Of a stretch of 64,000 bases of DNA, positions 24,674-33,057 are shown in pieces (the stretch's first letter is position 1; each line of letters opens with the position of its first letter). This DNA comes from Nautilus pompilius (lineage: Eukaryota > Mollusca > Cephalopoda > Nautilida > Nautilidae): assembly GCA_018389105.1 (NCBI GenBank), contig JACATO010001108.1, positions 62,001 to 126,000 of the forward strand. The letters run 5' to 3'. The translations under genes and the position numbers were made by a program. Below the pieces are notes generated by a model. That model saw only the letters and a list, made by a program, of their open reading frames with translations. It made no database searches and was not told the origin of the DNA.

Positions 24674-27600
24674 TGTGTGGTTGTGTGTGTGGTGTGTGTG
24701 TGTGTGTGTGTGTGTGCTCAAGCCTCGCTGGTACCTAAACCTGACCCGCCAACTGAAACCTGTACCTTGATCGTGCTACATGACAAGCATTAACTACACT
24801 CTCATTACTAATATAGCTGGACTGATTTTTATGGATAACTGCTGAAAGACAAGAAAGAAATATATATGTAAAAATCCATTTCAAATTAAAGAGAAAAATG
24901 CAGATGGAACTAAGTAGGTTTAATTTGTGAAATTTTTTATTTTAGCAGTCATAAGATGCACCATTATAAAACATAGTTATTACAATAAACATGCAATCTT
25001 TCATTTACCTGAGAGAGCATCAGTATCTGCATGTCATTAAATCTGCTTAGTAGGGAATGAGACAACCACAAATCACACGTATTTTAAAATTTTTTAAAGA
25101 TTAAGGGCACGGTAGTAATCCGGTGTGGACCGTGAGATTGCTAAGGTTGAGACCCCGAGTTAGATTTCCGTGGAGGGGGGACCGGCTCAGTCAGGCATAG
25201 CTCCCTGGCACGGTTTCTTCTCATTCTTAGTCACTAGGAGGCAATGCAAGTTTCCTTCCACATCTGAACAGATTAAGAGCTCTAGAGGGTTTTTTCCTGC
25301 CAAGGCCCAAAGCACCAGCATCCACATGACGCAGGGGGACTGGCAACGCTCCAAAGCAAATAACCATTGTGATCTGCTTCCTCACCAGGGTGGTCTCACT
25401 TGAAGACATCGGGACATTGGTGAATAAGGTTTGAGATTTGAAAATCCGAAACATTTTCTCTAGTTTAAAATGCAGTTTACATAAAACATTAAAAGATTTA
25501 GATAAAATATAATAAAATAGCCAACAACAACAGTAGAGAGAGAGCGAGAGAGAGAGAGAGAGAGAGGAGAGATGACGTCAGTACATAGAGAGAGAGAGGA
25601 GAGATGACGTCAGTACATAGAGAGAGAGAGAGAGATGGAGAGAATGATGGAGAGAGAGAGGAGAGAAGGATGGAGAGAGAGATTGAGAGAAGGATGGAGA
25701 GAGAGATGGAGAGCAGGATGGAGAGAATGATGGAGAGAAGGATGGAGAGAAGGATGGAGAGAATGATGGAGGAGAGAGATGGAGAATGAGGAGAGAGAGA
25801 TGGAGAGAATGATGGAGAGGAGATGGAAGAGAGATGGAGAGAGAGATGGAGAGAGAGATGGAGAGGAGGTGGAGAGAGAGATGGAGAGAGAGATGGAGAG
25901 AGAGATGGAGAGAGAGATGGAGGAGATGATGGAGAGAGAGATGGAGAGAAATGATGGAGAGAGAGATGGAGAGGAGATGATGGAGAGAGAGATGGAGAGA
26001 GAGAGGGAGAGAGAGATGGAGAGAGAGAGATGGAGAGAGAGATGGAGAGAATGATGGAGAGAGAGAGATGGAGAGAGAGATGGAGAGAGAGAGATGGAGA
26101 GAGAGATGGAGAGACTGATGGAGAGAGAGAGATGGAGAGAGAGATGGAGAGAAGATGGAGAGAATGATGGAGAGAATGATGGAGAGGAATGATGGAGAGA
26201 TGTGGAGAGAATGATGGAGAGAAGATGTGGAGAATGATGGGAGAATGATGGAGAGAGCGATGGAGAGGAATGATGGGGAGAATGAGGAGAGAATGATGGG
26301 GAGCGAGATGGAAGATTGAAATGATGGGGGAGAGAGATGGAGAGATGGAGAGAGAGAGCGAGATGGAGAGAGAGAGAGAGATGGAGAGAGAGAGAATGAT
26401 GGAGAGAGAGAGAGAGAGATGGAGAGAATGATGGAGAGAGAGAGAGAGATGGAGAGAATGATGGAGAGAGAGAGAGAGATGGAGCGAATGATGGAGAGAG
26501 AGAGAGAGATGGAGAGAATGATGGAGAGAGAGAGAGAGATGGAGAGAAGGATGGAGAGCGAGAGAGAGAGATGGAGAGAATGATGGAGAGAGAGAGAGAG
26601 ATGGAGAGAATGATGGAGAGAGAGAGAGAGATGGAGAGAATGATGGAGAGAGAGGAGAGAGATGGAGAGATGATGGAGATGTGAGAGAGAGAGGAGGAGA
26701 ATGATGGAGAGAGAGAGAGAGGAGGAGAATGATGGAGAGAGAGAGAGAGGAGAGAATGATGGAGCGAGAGAGAGAGGGGATGGAGAAGAATGATGGAGAG
26801 GAGAGAGAGATGGGAGAATGATGGAGAGAGGAGAGAGAGCATGGAGAGAATGATGGAGAGAGAGAGAGAGAGGAGAGAATGATGGAGAGAGAGAGAGAGA
26901 TGGAAGAGAATGATGGAGAGAGAGAGAGAGAGGAGAGAATGCTGGAGAGAGAGAGAGAGGAGAGAATGATGGAGAGAGAGAGAGAGAGCGAAGAATGATG
27001 GAGAGAGAGAGAGCGAGGAGAGAATTGATGGAGAGAGAGAGAGAGAGGAGAGAAATGATGGAGAGAGAGAGAGAGAGGAGAGAATGATGAGAGAGAGAGA
27101 GAGAGGAGAGAAGGATGGAGAGAGAGAGAGAGAGGAGAGAATGATGGAGAGAGAGAGAGAGAGGAGAGAATGATGGAGAGAGAGAGAGAGAGGAGAGAAT
27201 GATGGAGCGAGAGAGAGAGAGGAGAGAATGATGGAGAGAGCGAGAGAGAGGAGAGAATGATGGAGCGAAGAGAGAGAGGAGAGAATGAATGGAGCGGAAG
27301 AGAGAGAGGGAGAGGGGCGAAAGAGAATGATGGAGAGAGAGAGAGAGAGGAGAGAATGATGGAGAGAGAGAGAGGAGAGGAGGAGAGAATGATGGAGAGA
27401 GAGCGAGAGGAGAGAATGATGGAGAGAGAGAGAGAGGAGAGAATGATGGAGAGAGAGAGAGAGGAGAGAATGATGGAGAGAGAGAGAGAGAGGAGAGAAT
27501 GATGGAGAGAGAGGAGAGGAGAGAATGATGAGAGAGAGAGAGGAGAGAATGATGGAGAGAGAGAGAGAGGAGAGAATGATGGAGAGAGAGAGAGAGGAGA

Positions 27601-28458
27601 GAATGATGGAGAGAGAGAGAGAGGAGAGAATGATGGAGAGAGAGAGAGAGGAGAGAATGATGGAGAGAGAGAGAGAGGAGAGAATGATGGAAGAGAGAGA
27701 GAGAGGAGAGATGATGGAGAGAGAGAGAGAGGAGAGAATGATGGAGAGAGAGAGAGAGGAGAGAATGATGGAGAGAGAGAGAGAGGAGAGAATGATGGAG
27801 GAGAGAGAGAGAGGAGGAGAATGATGGAGAGAGAGAGAGAGGAGAGAATGATGGAGAGCGAGAGAGAGGAGGAGAGAATGAGGAGAGAGAGAGAGAGGAG
27901 AGAATGATGGATGAGAGAGAGAGAGGAGAGAATGATGGAGAGAGAGAGAGAGGAGAGAGCGAGAGAGGACGTCAGTACATAGAGAGAGATGGAGAGAATG
28001 ATGGAGAGAGAGAGATGACGTCAGTAAATAGAGAGAGATGGAGGAGAATGGAGGAGAGAGAGAGATGACGTCAGTACATAGAGAGGATGGAGAGATGATG
28101 GATGAGAGAGAGAGATGACGTCAGTACATAGAGAGAGATGGAGAGAATGATGGAGAGAGAGAGATGACGTCAGTACATAGAGAGAGATGGAGAGAATGAT
28201 GGAGAGAGAGAGATGACGTCAGTACATAGAGAGAGATGGAGAGAATGATGGAGAGAGAGAGATGACGTCAGTACATAGAGAGAGAGAGAGAGGAGAGATA
28301 TTAAACCTAAATCGGTAGCAGTACTCGCTCACCTTGTCGTATACCCTGTTCTTGTTTGCTTCATCTGGCTTTGGTATGGCTGAGCACCAGGTAGTGGCTA
28401 CTAAGGCCAAAACAAAAAGACCACTATACAGTTTCATCACCTGACTGTTGTCCAGCAT
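13873..28458 (-). CDS. CALU: Calumenin-like EF-hand protein, secretory pathway (gene span, 7 exon positions, one duplicated)
   Basis: CREC-family luminal calcium-binding protein. Exons at 28458, 24367, 23631, 22221, 21328, then either 18922 or 18609, then 13977 join without frame errors. From the Met at 28437 this gives 323 aa (downstream alternative exon) or 333 aa (upstream one); human calumenin is 315 aa. Residues 1-20 form a signal peptide ([20 protein letters not shown]). EF loops are: EF1 after 85 ([12 protein letters not shown]), a degenerate EF2 near 120-130, EF3 ([12 protein letters not shown]), EF4 ([12 protein letters not shown]), EF5 in the alternative exon, and EF6 split across the last junction (DGKLSKQE). 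The C-terminus HDEF matches the calumenin retention signal, which separates it from HDEL reticulocalbins. An in-frame Met at 28458 would add seven residues before the signal peptide. Confidence 0.93.
13978..16464. other. Calumenin last intron, part 1
   Basis: AT-rich intron. The stretch 14900-15480 is less AT-rich and may be an old repeat, but no family was recognised. A C-run lies near 15536-15545 and an (AT)n run at 15989-16005. Confidence 0.5.
16465..17650 (-). mobile_element. Tc1-like DNA transposon, 1186 bp, decayed transposase
   Basis: Ends are inverted repeats beginning CAGTATTRGAAAYAATTAT, with TA on each side (16463-16464 and 17651-17652), the Tc1 signature. On the minus strand the C-terminal transposase reads WPAQSPSVN...[14 protein letters not shown]...LYESMKTRG (16526-16819), matching the Tc1 block around the last catalytic acid. 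That acid's usual context (LNPIE) has become VNITE. Upstream fragments such as [10 protein letters not shown] and the N-terminal HTH part are broken by stops. It is inserted in the calumenin intron on the gene's sense strand. Confidence 0.88.
17651..18406. other. Calumenin last intron, part 2
   Basis: Non-coding, with A/T homopolymers near 18088-18120. The ORF reading through 18260-18406 is donor-side intron read-through of the alternative exon. Confidence 0.6.
18407..18609 (-). CDS. CALU: Calumenin alternative exon 6A (EF5, downstream copy)
   Basis: 203 nt, start phase 1 and end phase 0. It encodes [36 protein letters not shown] (EF5) and the start of the EF6 loop, ESDSDK. Acceptor CCTTTCTAG; donor AAG|GTTGGT, a weak match to consensus. 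It is the copy closest to vertebrate calumenin in this region (DPEWV, REQF, DYDH.EAE). It is homologous along its length to the exon at 18690-18922, only 80 nt upstream in sense orientation. Confidence 0.93.
18690..18922 (-). CDS. CALU: Calumenin alternative exon 6B (EF5 with acidic insert, upstream copy)
   Basis: 233 nt, same start and end phases as 6A. It encodes DIYGND, then a 14-residue uninterrupted Asp/Glu run followed by KD, then [24 protein letters not shown] (EF5) and SADADK. Acceptor GTTCATAG precedes 18922; donor AAG|GTGTGT, also weak. Codon pattern and EF-hand residues are intact, so it looks functional and not like a relic. Protein identity to 6A is partial, so the duplication is old. 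Confidence 0.9.
18923..21267. other. Calumenin intron upstream of the alternative exons
   Basis: 2.3 kb, mostly AT-rich. A minus-strand ORF at 20295-20663 has a charged tail but no recognised domain and no fitting splice phase. Nothing else supported. Confidence 0.5.
21268..21328 (-). CDS. CALU: Calumenin exon 5 (EF4)
   Basis: 61 nt encoding [20 protein letters not shown], the EF4 loop with canonical Asp/Gly/Glu positions. Acceptor TTCCTCACCAG; strong donor A|GTAAGT. The single leftover A joins to GT (Ser) or CT (Thr) in the two alternative exons. Confidence 0.95.
21500..21660 (-). mobile_element. SINE-like fragment (tRNA-derived, tentative)
   Basis: On the minus strand a GAGTTTGATTCCTGG box resembles a pol III B box, with TGTTAGACTGCTGAGG upstream as a possible A box. 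It is followed by GGTTTCTTCTCACTCTTC, shared with the element near 25105-25420. Ends are not defined. Confidence 0.4.
21661..22054. other. Calumenin intron between exons 4 and 5, remainder
   Basis: No feature recognised beyond ordinary intron sequence. Confidence 0.5.
22055..22221 (-). CDS. CALU: Calumenin exon 4 (EF3)
   Basis: 167 nt, 55 full codons. It encodes [20 protein letters not shown], the EF3 loop [12 protein letters not shown] and the family signature [15 protein letters not shown]. Acceptor TATTCTCAG, donor GTGAGT, phase 0 at the 3' end. Confidence 0.95.
22222..23431. other. Calumenin intron between exons 3 and 4
   Basis: AT-rich with a (CA)n microsatellite at 22400-22429. Nothing else recognised in 22430-23431. 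Confidence 0.6.
23432..23631 (-). CDS. CALU: Calumenin exon 3 (EF1 and degenerate EF2)
   Basis: 200 nt encoding [18 protein letters not shown] (EF1), then [18 protein letters not shown] and a second EF region reading [15 protein letters not shown]. The latter lacks the normal Asp/Asn ligands and is shorter than in vertebrate calumenin. Acceptor TTTTTACAG, donor GTGAGT. Confidence 0.94.
23632..24236. other. Calumenin intron between exons 2 and 3
   Basis: Plain intron; no repeat or conserved element recognised. Confidence 0.5.
24237..24367 (-). CDS. CALU: Calumenin exon 2
   Basis: 131 nt encoding [43 protein letters not shown]. The DYDHEA.LG and LSPEES.DRLG blocks are family hallmarks just before EF1. 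Acceptor GCTTTCAG, donor GTGAGT. Confidence 0.94.
24368..25533. other. Calumenin intron 1 of the coding part, 3' portion
   Basis: Contains an interrupted (TG)n microsatellite at about 24642-24716 and the SINE-like element at about 25105-25420. The rest is AT-rich intron. Confidence 0.6.
25105..25420 (+). mobile_element. SINE-like element (tentative)
   Basis: GGGCACGGTAGTAATCCGG followed about 35 bp later by AGGTTGAGACCCC resembles degenerate A and B boxes. A CGGTTTCTTCTCATTCTTAG core matches the fragment at 21500-21660 on the other strand. GC content is above the surrounding intron. Family not identified. Confidence 0.4.
25534..28298. repeat. 2.7-kb GA-rich satellite (GAGAGATGGAGAGAATGATG-type units)
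   Basis: Nearly uninterrupted purine tract on the plus strand made of GA dinucleotides with interspersed ATGG and AATGATGG. The unit length drifts through the array (about 12 bp at the left, about 26-30 bp from 26340 to 27950). Both ends carry longer units with TGACGTCAGTACATA. It sits in a calumenin intron, its right edge about 34 bp from the donor of the signal-peptide exon. The pre-mRNA therefore carries a very long UC tract. The long ORFs in it (such as 410 codons at 25610-26842) are repeat artefacts. Confidence 0.97.
27967..28270. promoter_or_regulatory. Array of TGACGTCA (consensus CRE) sites at about 50-bp spacing
   Basis: Perfect palindromic TGACGTCA at 28016, 28066, 28116, 28165, 28214 and 28263, plus a GGACGTCA variant at 27967. 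Two more lie at 25573 and 25605 at the far end of the satellite. The octamer is the consensus CREB/ATF site. Regulatory function is inferred only; the sites are part of a tandem repeat. Confidence 0.55.
28333..28458 (-). CDS. CALU: Calumenin first coding exon (signal peptide)
   Basis: Acceptor CTGTTTCAG precedes 28458. The preferred ATG at 28437 gives a 20-residue signal peptide and [15 protein letters not shown]; the exon's very first bases are also an in-frame ATG (MLDNSQV before it). Donor AAG|GTGAGC. The acceptor implies an upstream non-coding exon. Confidence 0.92.
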
Positions 28459-28578
28459 CTGAAACAGAAACAAATACAATATGATGCAAATGTAGCAAGT
28501 CAGTGGCATTTTATTAAACAATCAATTTCTTGCAATACATTACATTTTAGGTCAGGCTATAAATATTCTTTATATATA

Positions 28579-29958
28579 TCAGGTCATTACAAACGTTTTG
28601 TCAGTTTTTGTATTTTGCAAATTTGGGGTTCATATTTTGCCTGCTTGTGAAGGTATATGTAAGTAAGTTATATATATTGTTTTGTAGCGTGTGCTTCGGC
28701 ATACATTATGCAAAATCTACTCTCTCAAAAATCATAAAATGGATATTTGTTTCAGGGTTCTGAGTGAAGCATGGATAGAAACGTTTTTCATGCCATTTTG
28801 CTTCATGAGTTCAAACCAGGCCACAAAGCGAGCGAGGAAACTCGTAACATTAAACAAGCATGGGACGAGGACACAGAAAATGAGCACACAGTACAACGAT
28901 GGTTTACAAAGTTTCAATCAGGAGATGTGAGCCTCGAAGATAAGGAATGTAGCGGACATCCTACCAGCTGTGATGACAACCTTCTGAAAACCTCAAATGA
29001 AGCCGATTCAAGAAAAACAGTGAGAAATTGCTGGAGAACTTAATGTAAGCACTGCAACTGTTTCCTGGCATCTTGACGCAATTGGCAAAGTGAAAAAAGC
29101 TTCAGAAGTGGGTGGGTGCCTCACAAACTGGATGAACAACAAAATCATCGATTGGAGATCTGCCCTTCGCTTGTCATAAGAAACAAAAATGACCCATTTC
29201 TTGACCAAATCATTGTGTATGAAAAATGGCTCCTTTACGACAATCACAAACGATCAGCACGGTGGATCGACAGAGACAATGTGCCTAACCACTTTCCAAA
29301 ACACAGCCTCCAATCAAAGGAGGTTATGGTCACTGTCTGGTGGACTGCAACTGGTGTCATCCATTACAGCTGAACAGTACTGTTGTGAATTAAGCATTGT
29401 TCATCACAAACTCCCAACAACAGCCAGCATTGGTGAATTGAAGAGGCCCGATCCTGCTCCACAACAATGCCCGTCCTCGTGTTGCAAAAGTGACTCTTCA
29501 GAAACTGAACACGTTGGGGTACGAACTTCTCTCTTACCTAGCCTATTCATCAGACCTTTCTCCCACAGGCTACCACCTCTTCATACACCCCAACATTCCC
29601 CTCAAAACCACATTCATAATATTAATCTTTTATTTAATGGGCCATAAATACTAAAGTATTTGTAAAATCAAATTATTCCCCTATGAATGTACCGTAAATC
29701 TAGATCCTGTTGATCGATAGCTTCCTCCGTGTGAAATCCTTCTCCAACTAAGCAGCAACTGAAGCTGCCTTCCAACAGTTTATTGACTCCAGAAATCCAA
29801 ATTTTTTTCAAAATTGTATAAATGCACTTGTAACTATTTGGCAGAAATGTAGTGATTGTAATGGAACTTACTTTGGTTAATAAACCTCATGTTCAGCAAG
29901 GATATGAAGTCTCATTGTTGCATTAAAAAAACCCGACAAAATTTTTGTAACAACCTAA
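28579..29958 (+). mobile_element. Mariner element, 1380 bp, inactivated
   Basis: Inverted repeats TCAGGTCATTACAAACG... (left) and the inverse of TTAGGTTGTTACAAAAA... (right), flanked by TA at 28577-28578 and 29959-29960. Plus-strand transposase pieces follow the Hsmar1/SETMAR-type order: HTH region AILLHEFKPGHKASEETRNI (28780-28850), VQRWFTKFQSGD with SLEDKECSGHP, then KWLLYDNHKRSARW and VMVTVWWTATGVIHYS (29220-29372), and a C-terminal WQKCSDCNGTYF near 29860. Frames shift several times, so it is non-functional. Length and TA duplication are standard for mariner. Confidence 0.92.
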
Positions 29959-31600
29959 TATAAAAGATGGGGCATGCTATTTATTGCAAAACATCAAATT
30001 AACCATAATGCATTTAAAATTCTTTCTAACAGTATCTTTATCTTTGGAATTCTAGACTTAACAAATCGCAAGTTTATGATTTACTGATAGTTATATTCTG
30101 AAGTCCATATCTCAAACTATACAGGCACAATAGATGATCATGCTGTTGTTTCTGAAAGTACCCATTACCTTCAGTTTAGAAATGCAACTTAAATGAATAT
30201 ACTCTACCCACAATGATGCTGAGATCTTCACCCTTTGTAATCAGACCTTTCAGAGGCACCACAAAACCTATTCATTACTATGAACAGATTATTTTCCATA
30301 ACATTACTTCATTTCTAGCTGCTTGCATAGGACAAACAATACATGAAAATTTCATAATCCTAAAGGGTTGCTGCCAAACCAATACTTCTATATCTGTACA
30401 AAACCACACCACACATTTTTTTAAGTCCAATCCTGATGGTCTTTGGGCAAAAAGCTAATAAACCTCAGATCTTTAGTTCTTTAAAAAGGAAGATCCTGTC
30501 AATTACTGCTTTGTTGAATGTCTCTATCCATATAACTCAATAATCACCACTGATCCTATTCTGTGGCATTCTCCTGTCAAGAATTTCTTGCATCAAAGAA
30601 TTCTTGCTGCAATTTCAATTATCCAGTGTAGATTTAACATATGATGGTCAGTCAGGTCCATCAATTCTTATCCACCCACAGAAAATCAAACATTTCTCCC
30701 CCCCAATTTAGTTACAGAAGAGTTTAGTCACATACTGTCACCATTTATACATACCATGGTCAAAATAGTTCAATAAATAAACGATCAGTATGCATGCAAA
30801 AAAAAACAAACTTTTTCTAAGAGGTAGTGGCATTCAATGTATAATAACAGTAGACTTCTCCACTAGACTGCTCGTTTTTTTTTTGAGGTCACTGTTAACA
30901 ACGACACACTTGATTTCGGCAGGAAACATTTTTCAAGAGCAGCTCAAATTTCATAAATTATTAAATAATAAATAAGGCTCTCGACGAGAAGATTCCCTTG
31001 TTCTTTTTTGCTTTATTTACAATCACCGCATGTATTCAGATATGTGCTCGCCCGTTAAAAATTCTCTTAAGCGGAAAGTCAGGGTTTATTTGATTTTACA
31101 TCCAAACAGTCTTTTCAGGGCACTGACTGGCGCAGCGAGTTGTAAAATAATTAATGAATGAAATACTAACACACACACACATATATGTGTGTAAATGGCT
31201 GTACAGTAGGGACTTTCAAAACTATCCAAAAGTCCTAAACCATTTTACTCTGATAACAACAATTATCCAACAGCCTTCCTTGGAGCTGAAAAAGTCAAGT
31301 CATTCAGTTGTAAGGTTGCGAAATCTAGCTTAAGGCGGATTAACAAAATAAAGTAAGGGATCAGACAACAAACTTAAGCAGCAACAAGATGCTGATGACC
31401 CCCCCCCCCCGCCAGTAATAATGACATCACTGTCAGCTTCCGAAACCACACTATAAATAAAAAAGAAGGGGGGAGAGGAGGGAGAGACTCTAGGCGCAAC
31501 GAATGCAATAAAGGTTCGGTAAGTGACCACACAAGATCCCTCTGGAAGTTTGTGCTGAAGAGAGACACAGGTCAGTTAGTAACCCCCCCCCCACCTGGTA
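29959..31600. other. Calumenin 5' intron, no gene
   Basis: AT-rich intron between the leader exon and first coding exon. A short (CA)n/(TA)n run lies at about 31170-31190 and a C-run near 31400. Confidence 0.5.
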
Positions 31601-32373
31601 GGCAGACAGACGGTCGGCTCCTCCTCAGAGATAACCGGTTTAAACAAAACAGAATAAAATAACGATGCGGGGGGGGGGGATTTTTTTAAAACTCCAGGTC
31701 GGGGAAGAGAGATCACAGAAACATTATATAAACAGGTGGGTGGGGGGGTGGTGGACACGTTCCAATACAGAGACTACTCAATGGAGTAGGGGGGGGTGGG
31801 GAGACAGGAAATGCTTCTCTCGCTCCACTGCTGGGTTTTCTCGAGGCGAGGACCTGGGGCCGACTGTCAGATGCCCAGAAATATCCGAGTCCCCTCGACG
31901 GTTCCGTGATGTACGCACGTATGTATTACTTAAGAGGGCGGGCGGGCAGCGGTGACACGTGTTCCGGACCCGAGCACCGTTACTTGGGAAATAACGCCCC
32001 CCCCCCGGCAGATCCCCTGGAGGGAGGGAGGGAGGGGGTCGGTAGGGGAGACGATGGCCATAGAGATGGGGTGGTATTGGAGGTGAGACAAAAGGCAGGA
32101 GGAGCGGAGGACCCCCCCCGCAGATCCCCTGGAGGGAGGGAGGGAGGGGGTCGGTAGGGGAGACGATGGGGTGGTATTGGAGGTGAGACAAAAGGCAGGA
32201 GGAGTGGAGGAGGGGTTAGGGTTTTAAATAAAACCCAGAGAGGGGATGGGGTAGAGTGTACGCCCGCCCGCCCGAGGGGAAGGGGACGTAGGGCGGACCC
32301 CCCCCCCCTCCTCACCCCTCGCACGTTCCTACTGTTACCCCGCCACCAACGACAAACCAAAGCCGGTACTTAC
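31601..32373. other. GC-rich start of the calumenin 5' intron
   Basis: CpG- and G/C-run-rich sequence just downstream (in sense) of the leader-exon donor. Overlapping long ORFs on both strands here are composition artefacts. Confidence 0.55.
31997..32213. repeat. 112-bp tandem duplication with G-quadruplex motif
   Basis: Two copies of a GGCAGATCCCCTGG ... GGTGAGACAAAAGGCAGGAG unit, offset by 112 bp. Each has GGAGGGAGGGAGGGAGGGGG (32019-32038 and 32131-32150), a strong G4-forming pattern on the plus strand (template strand of the gene). Confidence 0.85.
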
Positions 32374-32480
32374 TGCGATCGGCGTATCCTCGTCGCACGG
32401 TTCACGGGATCGAGCAGCACCACGATAACAACCGCCGAGCTAGAACCCTTAACACTTTATGCGAGCAACCGGGCAGGGCC
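32374..32480 (-). other. CALU: Calumenin non-coding leader exon (5' edge approximate)
   Basis: A good donor GCA|GTAAGT on the minus strand at 32374/32373 in CpG-rich DNA, upstream of the coding exon's acceptor. The transcription start is not visible, so the upper bound is a guess. Confidence 0.5.
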
Positions 32481-32559
32481 CCCGAACAAAGAGCAAATGC
32501 CACGTTCACAAACTTACCGACTATCAGAGCCACTCAACTGTCAATGGCTTCTTTTTCAC

Positions 32560-32720
32560 TCCCACAGACGCCTCAAGTGAACCAATGAGGGGCGGCCGTT
32601 CGCGTCACGTGGCCGCGCCGACCAATCAGGTTTTGTCAACGTGGCCGGCGGTGCACGTTGGCAAAAAATACGTGAGCTGTAACTCGATACGGGGACATTC
32701 CGTTACCGGATGCCCTGGGC
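32560..32720 (-). promoter_or_regulatory. CALU: Probable calumenin promoter
   Basis: CpG-rich stretch with two CCAAT motifs (near 32582 and 32622), a GGGGCGG GC box, and an E-box in GTCACGTGG near 32606. CCAAT, GC and CACGTG elements are typical of housekeeping secretory-pathway promoters. A full ER-stress element (CCAAT-N9-CCACG) was looked for and not found. Confidence 0.45.
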
Positions 32721-33057
32721 GGAGAACTGCTATTTTATAAACGTCTGATGCAACACCAACGGGTACCTGGCTTGTTTCCGTGTGTTTGAGAAACGATTGG
32801 AGTCGAATTTTACGTTAAAAAAACTTTTTAAAATTTTTTTTTTTTTTTTAAATATGCGCGGAAAGGTCACAGAGTTCACCGTATCGGTTACGACCTGCTA
32901 ATCGTCGGTGCTATCTTATCACCTACTGACAGTGCCCTTTATAGCTTTAAGAATGATAGGCGAAAGCATATCATTACACCAGACCAACCCCGTTTTTCTT
33001 CGCTTACTATAAAACTGAAAACTTTCTAAGTCATTAAAAGTAGAAACAGCTTAAATC
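32721..33057. other. Upstream flank of calumenin
   Basis: AT-rich, with an A/T homopolymer near 32818-32850. No gene. Confidence 0.5.

Noticed and set aside
25610-26842. 410-codon minus-strand ORF rich in Ser, Leu, His and Pro
   Set aside because: Entirely within the GA satellite; the reading frame exists because the repeat lacks stop codons in that frame.
27257-27824. Plus-strand ORFs of repeated MMEREREER
   Set aside because: Simple-repeat translation, no start context or domain.
31778-32360. Pro/Arg/Gly-rich ORFs on both strands
   Set aside because: Composition artefacts of the GC-rich calumenin 5' region.
32560-32720. Complete ER-stress element in the calumenin promoter
   Set aside because: CCAAT motifs are present, but CCACG does not follow at nine bases in either orientation.
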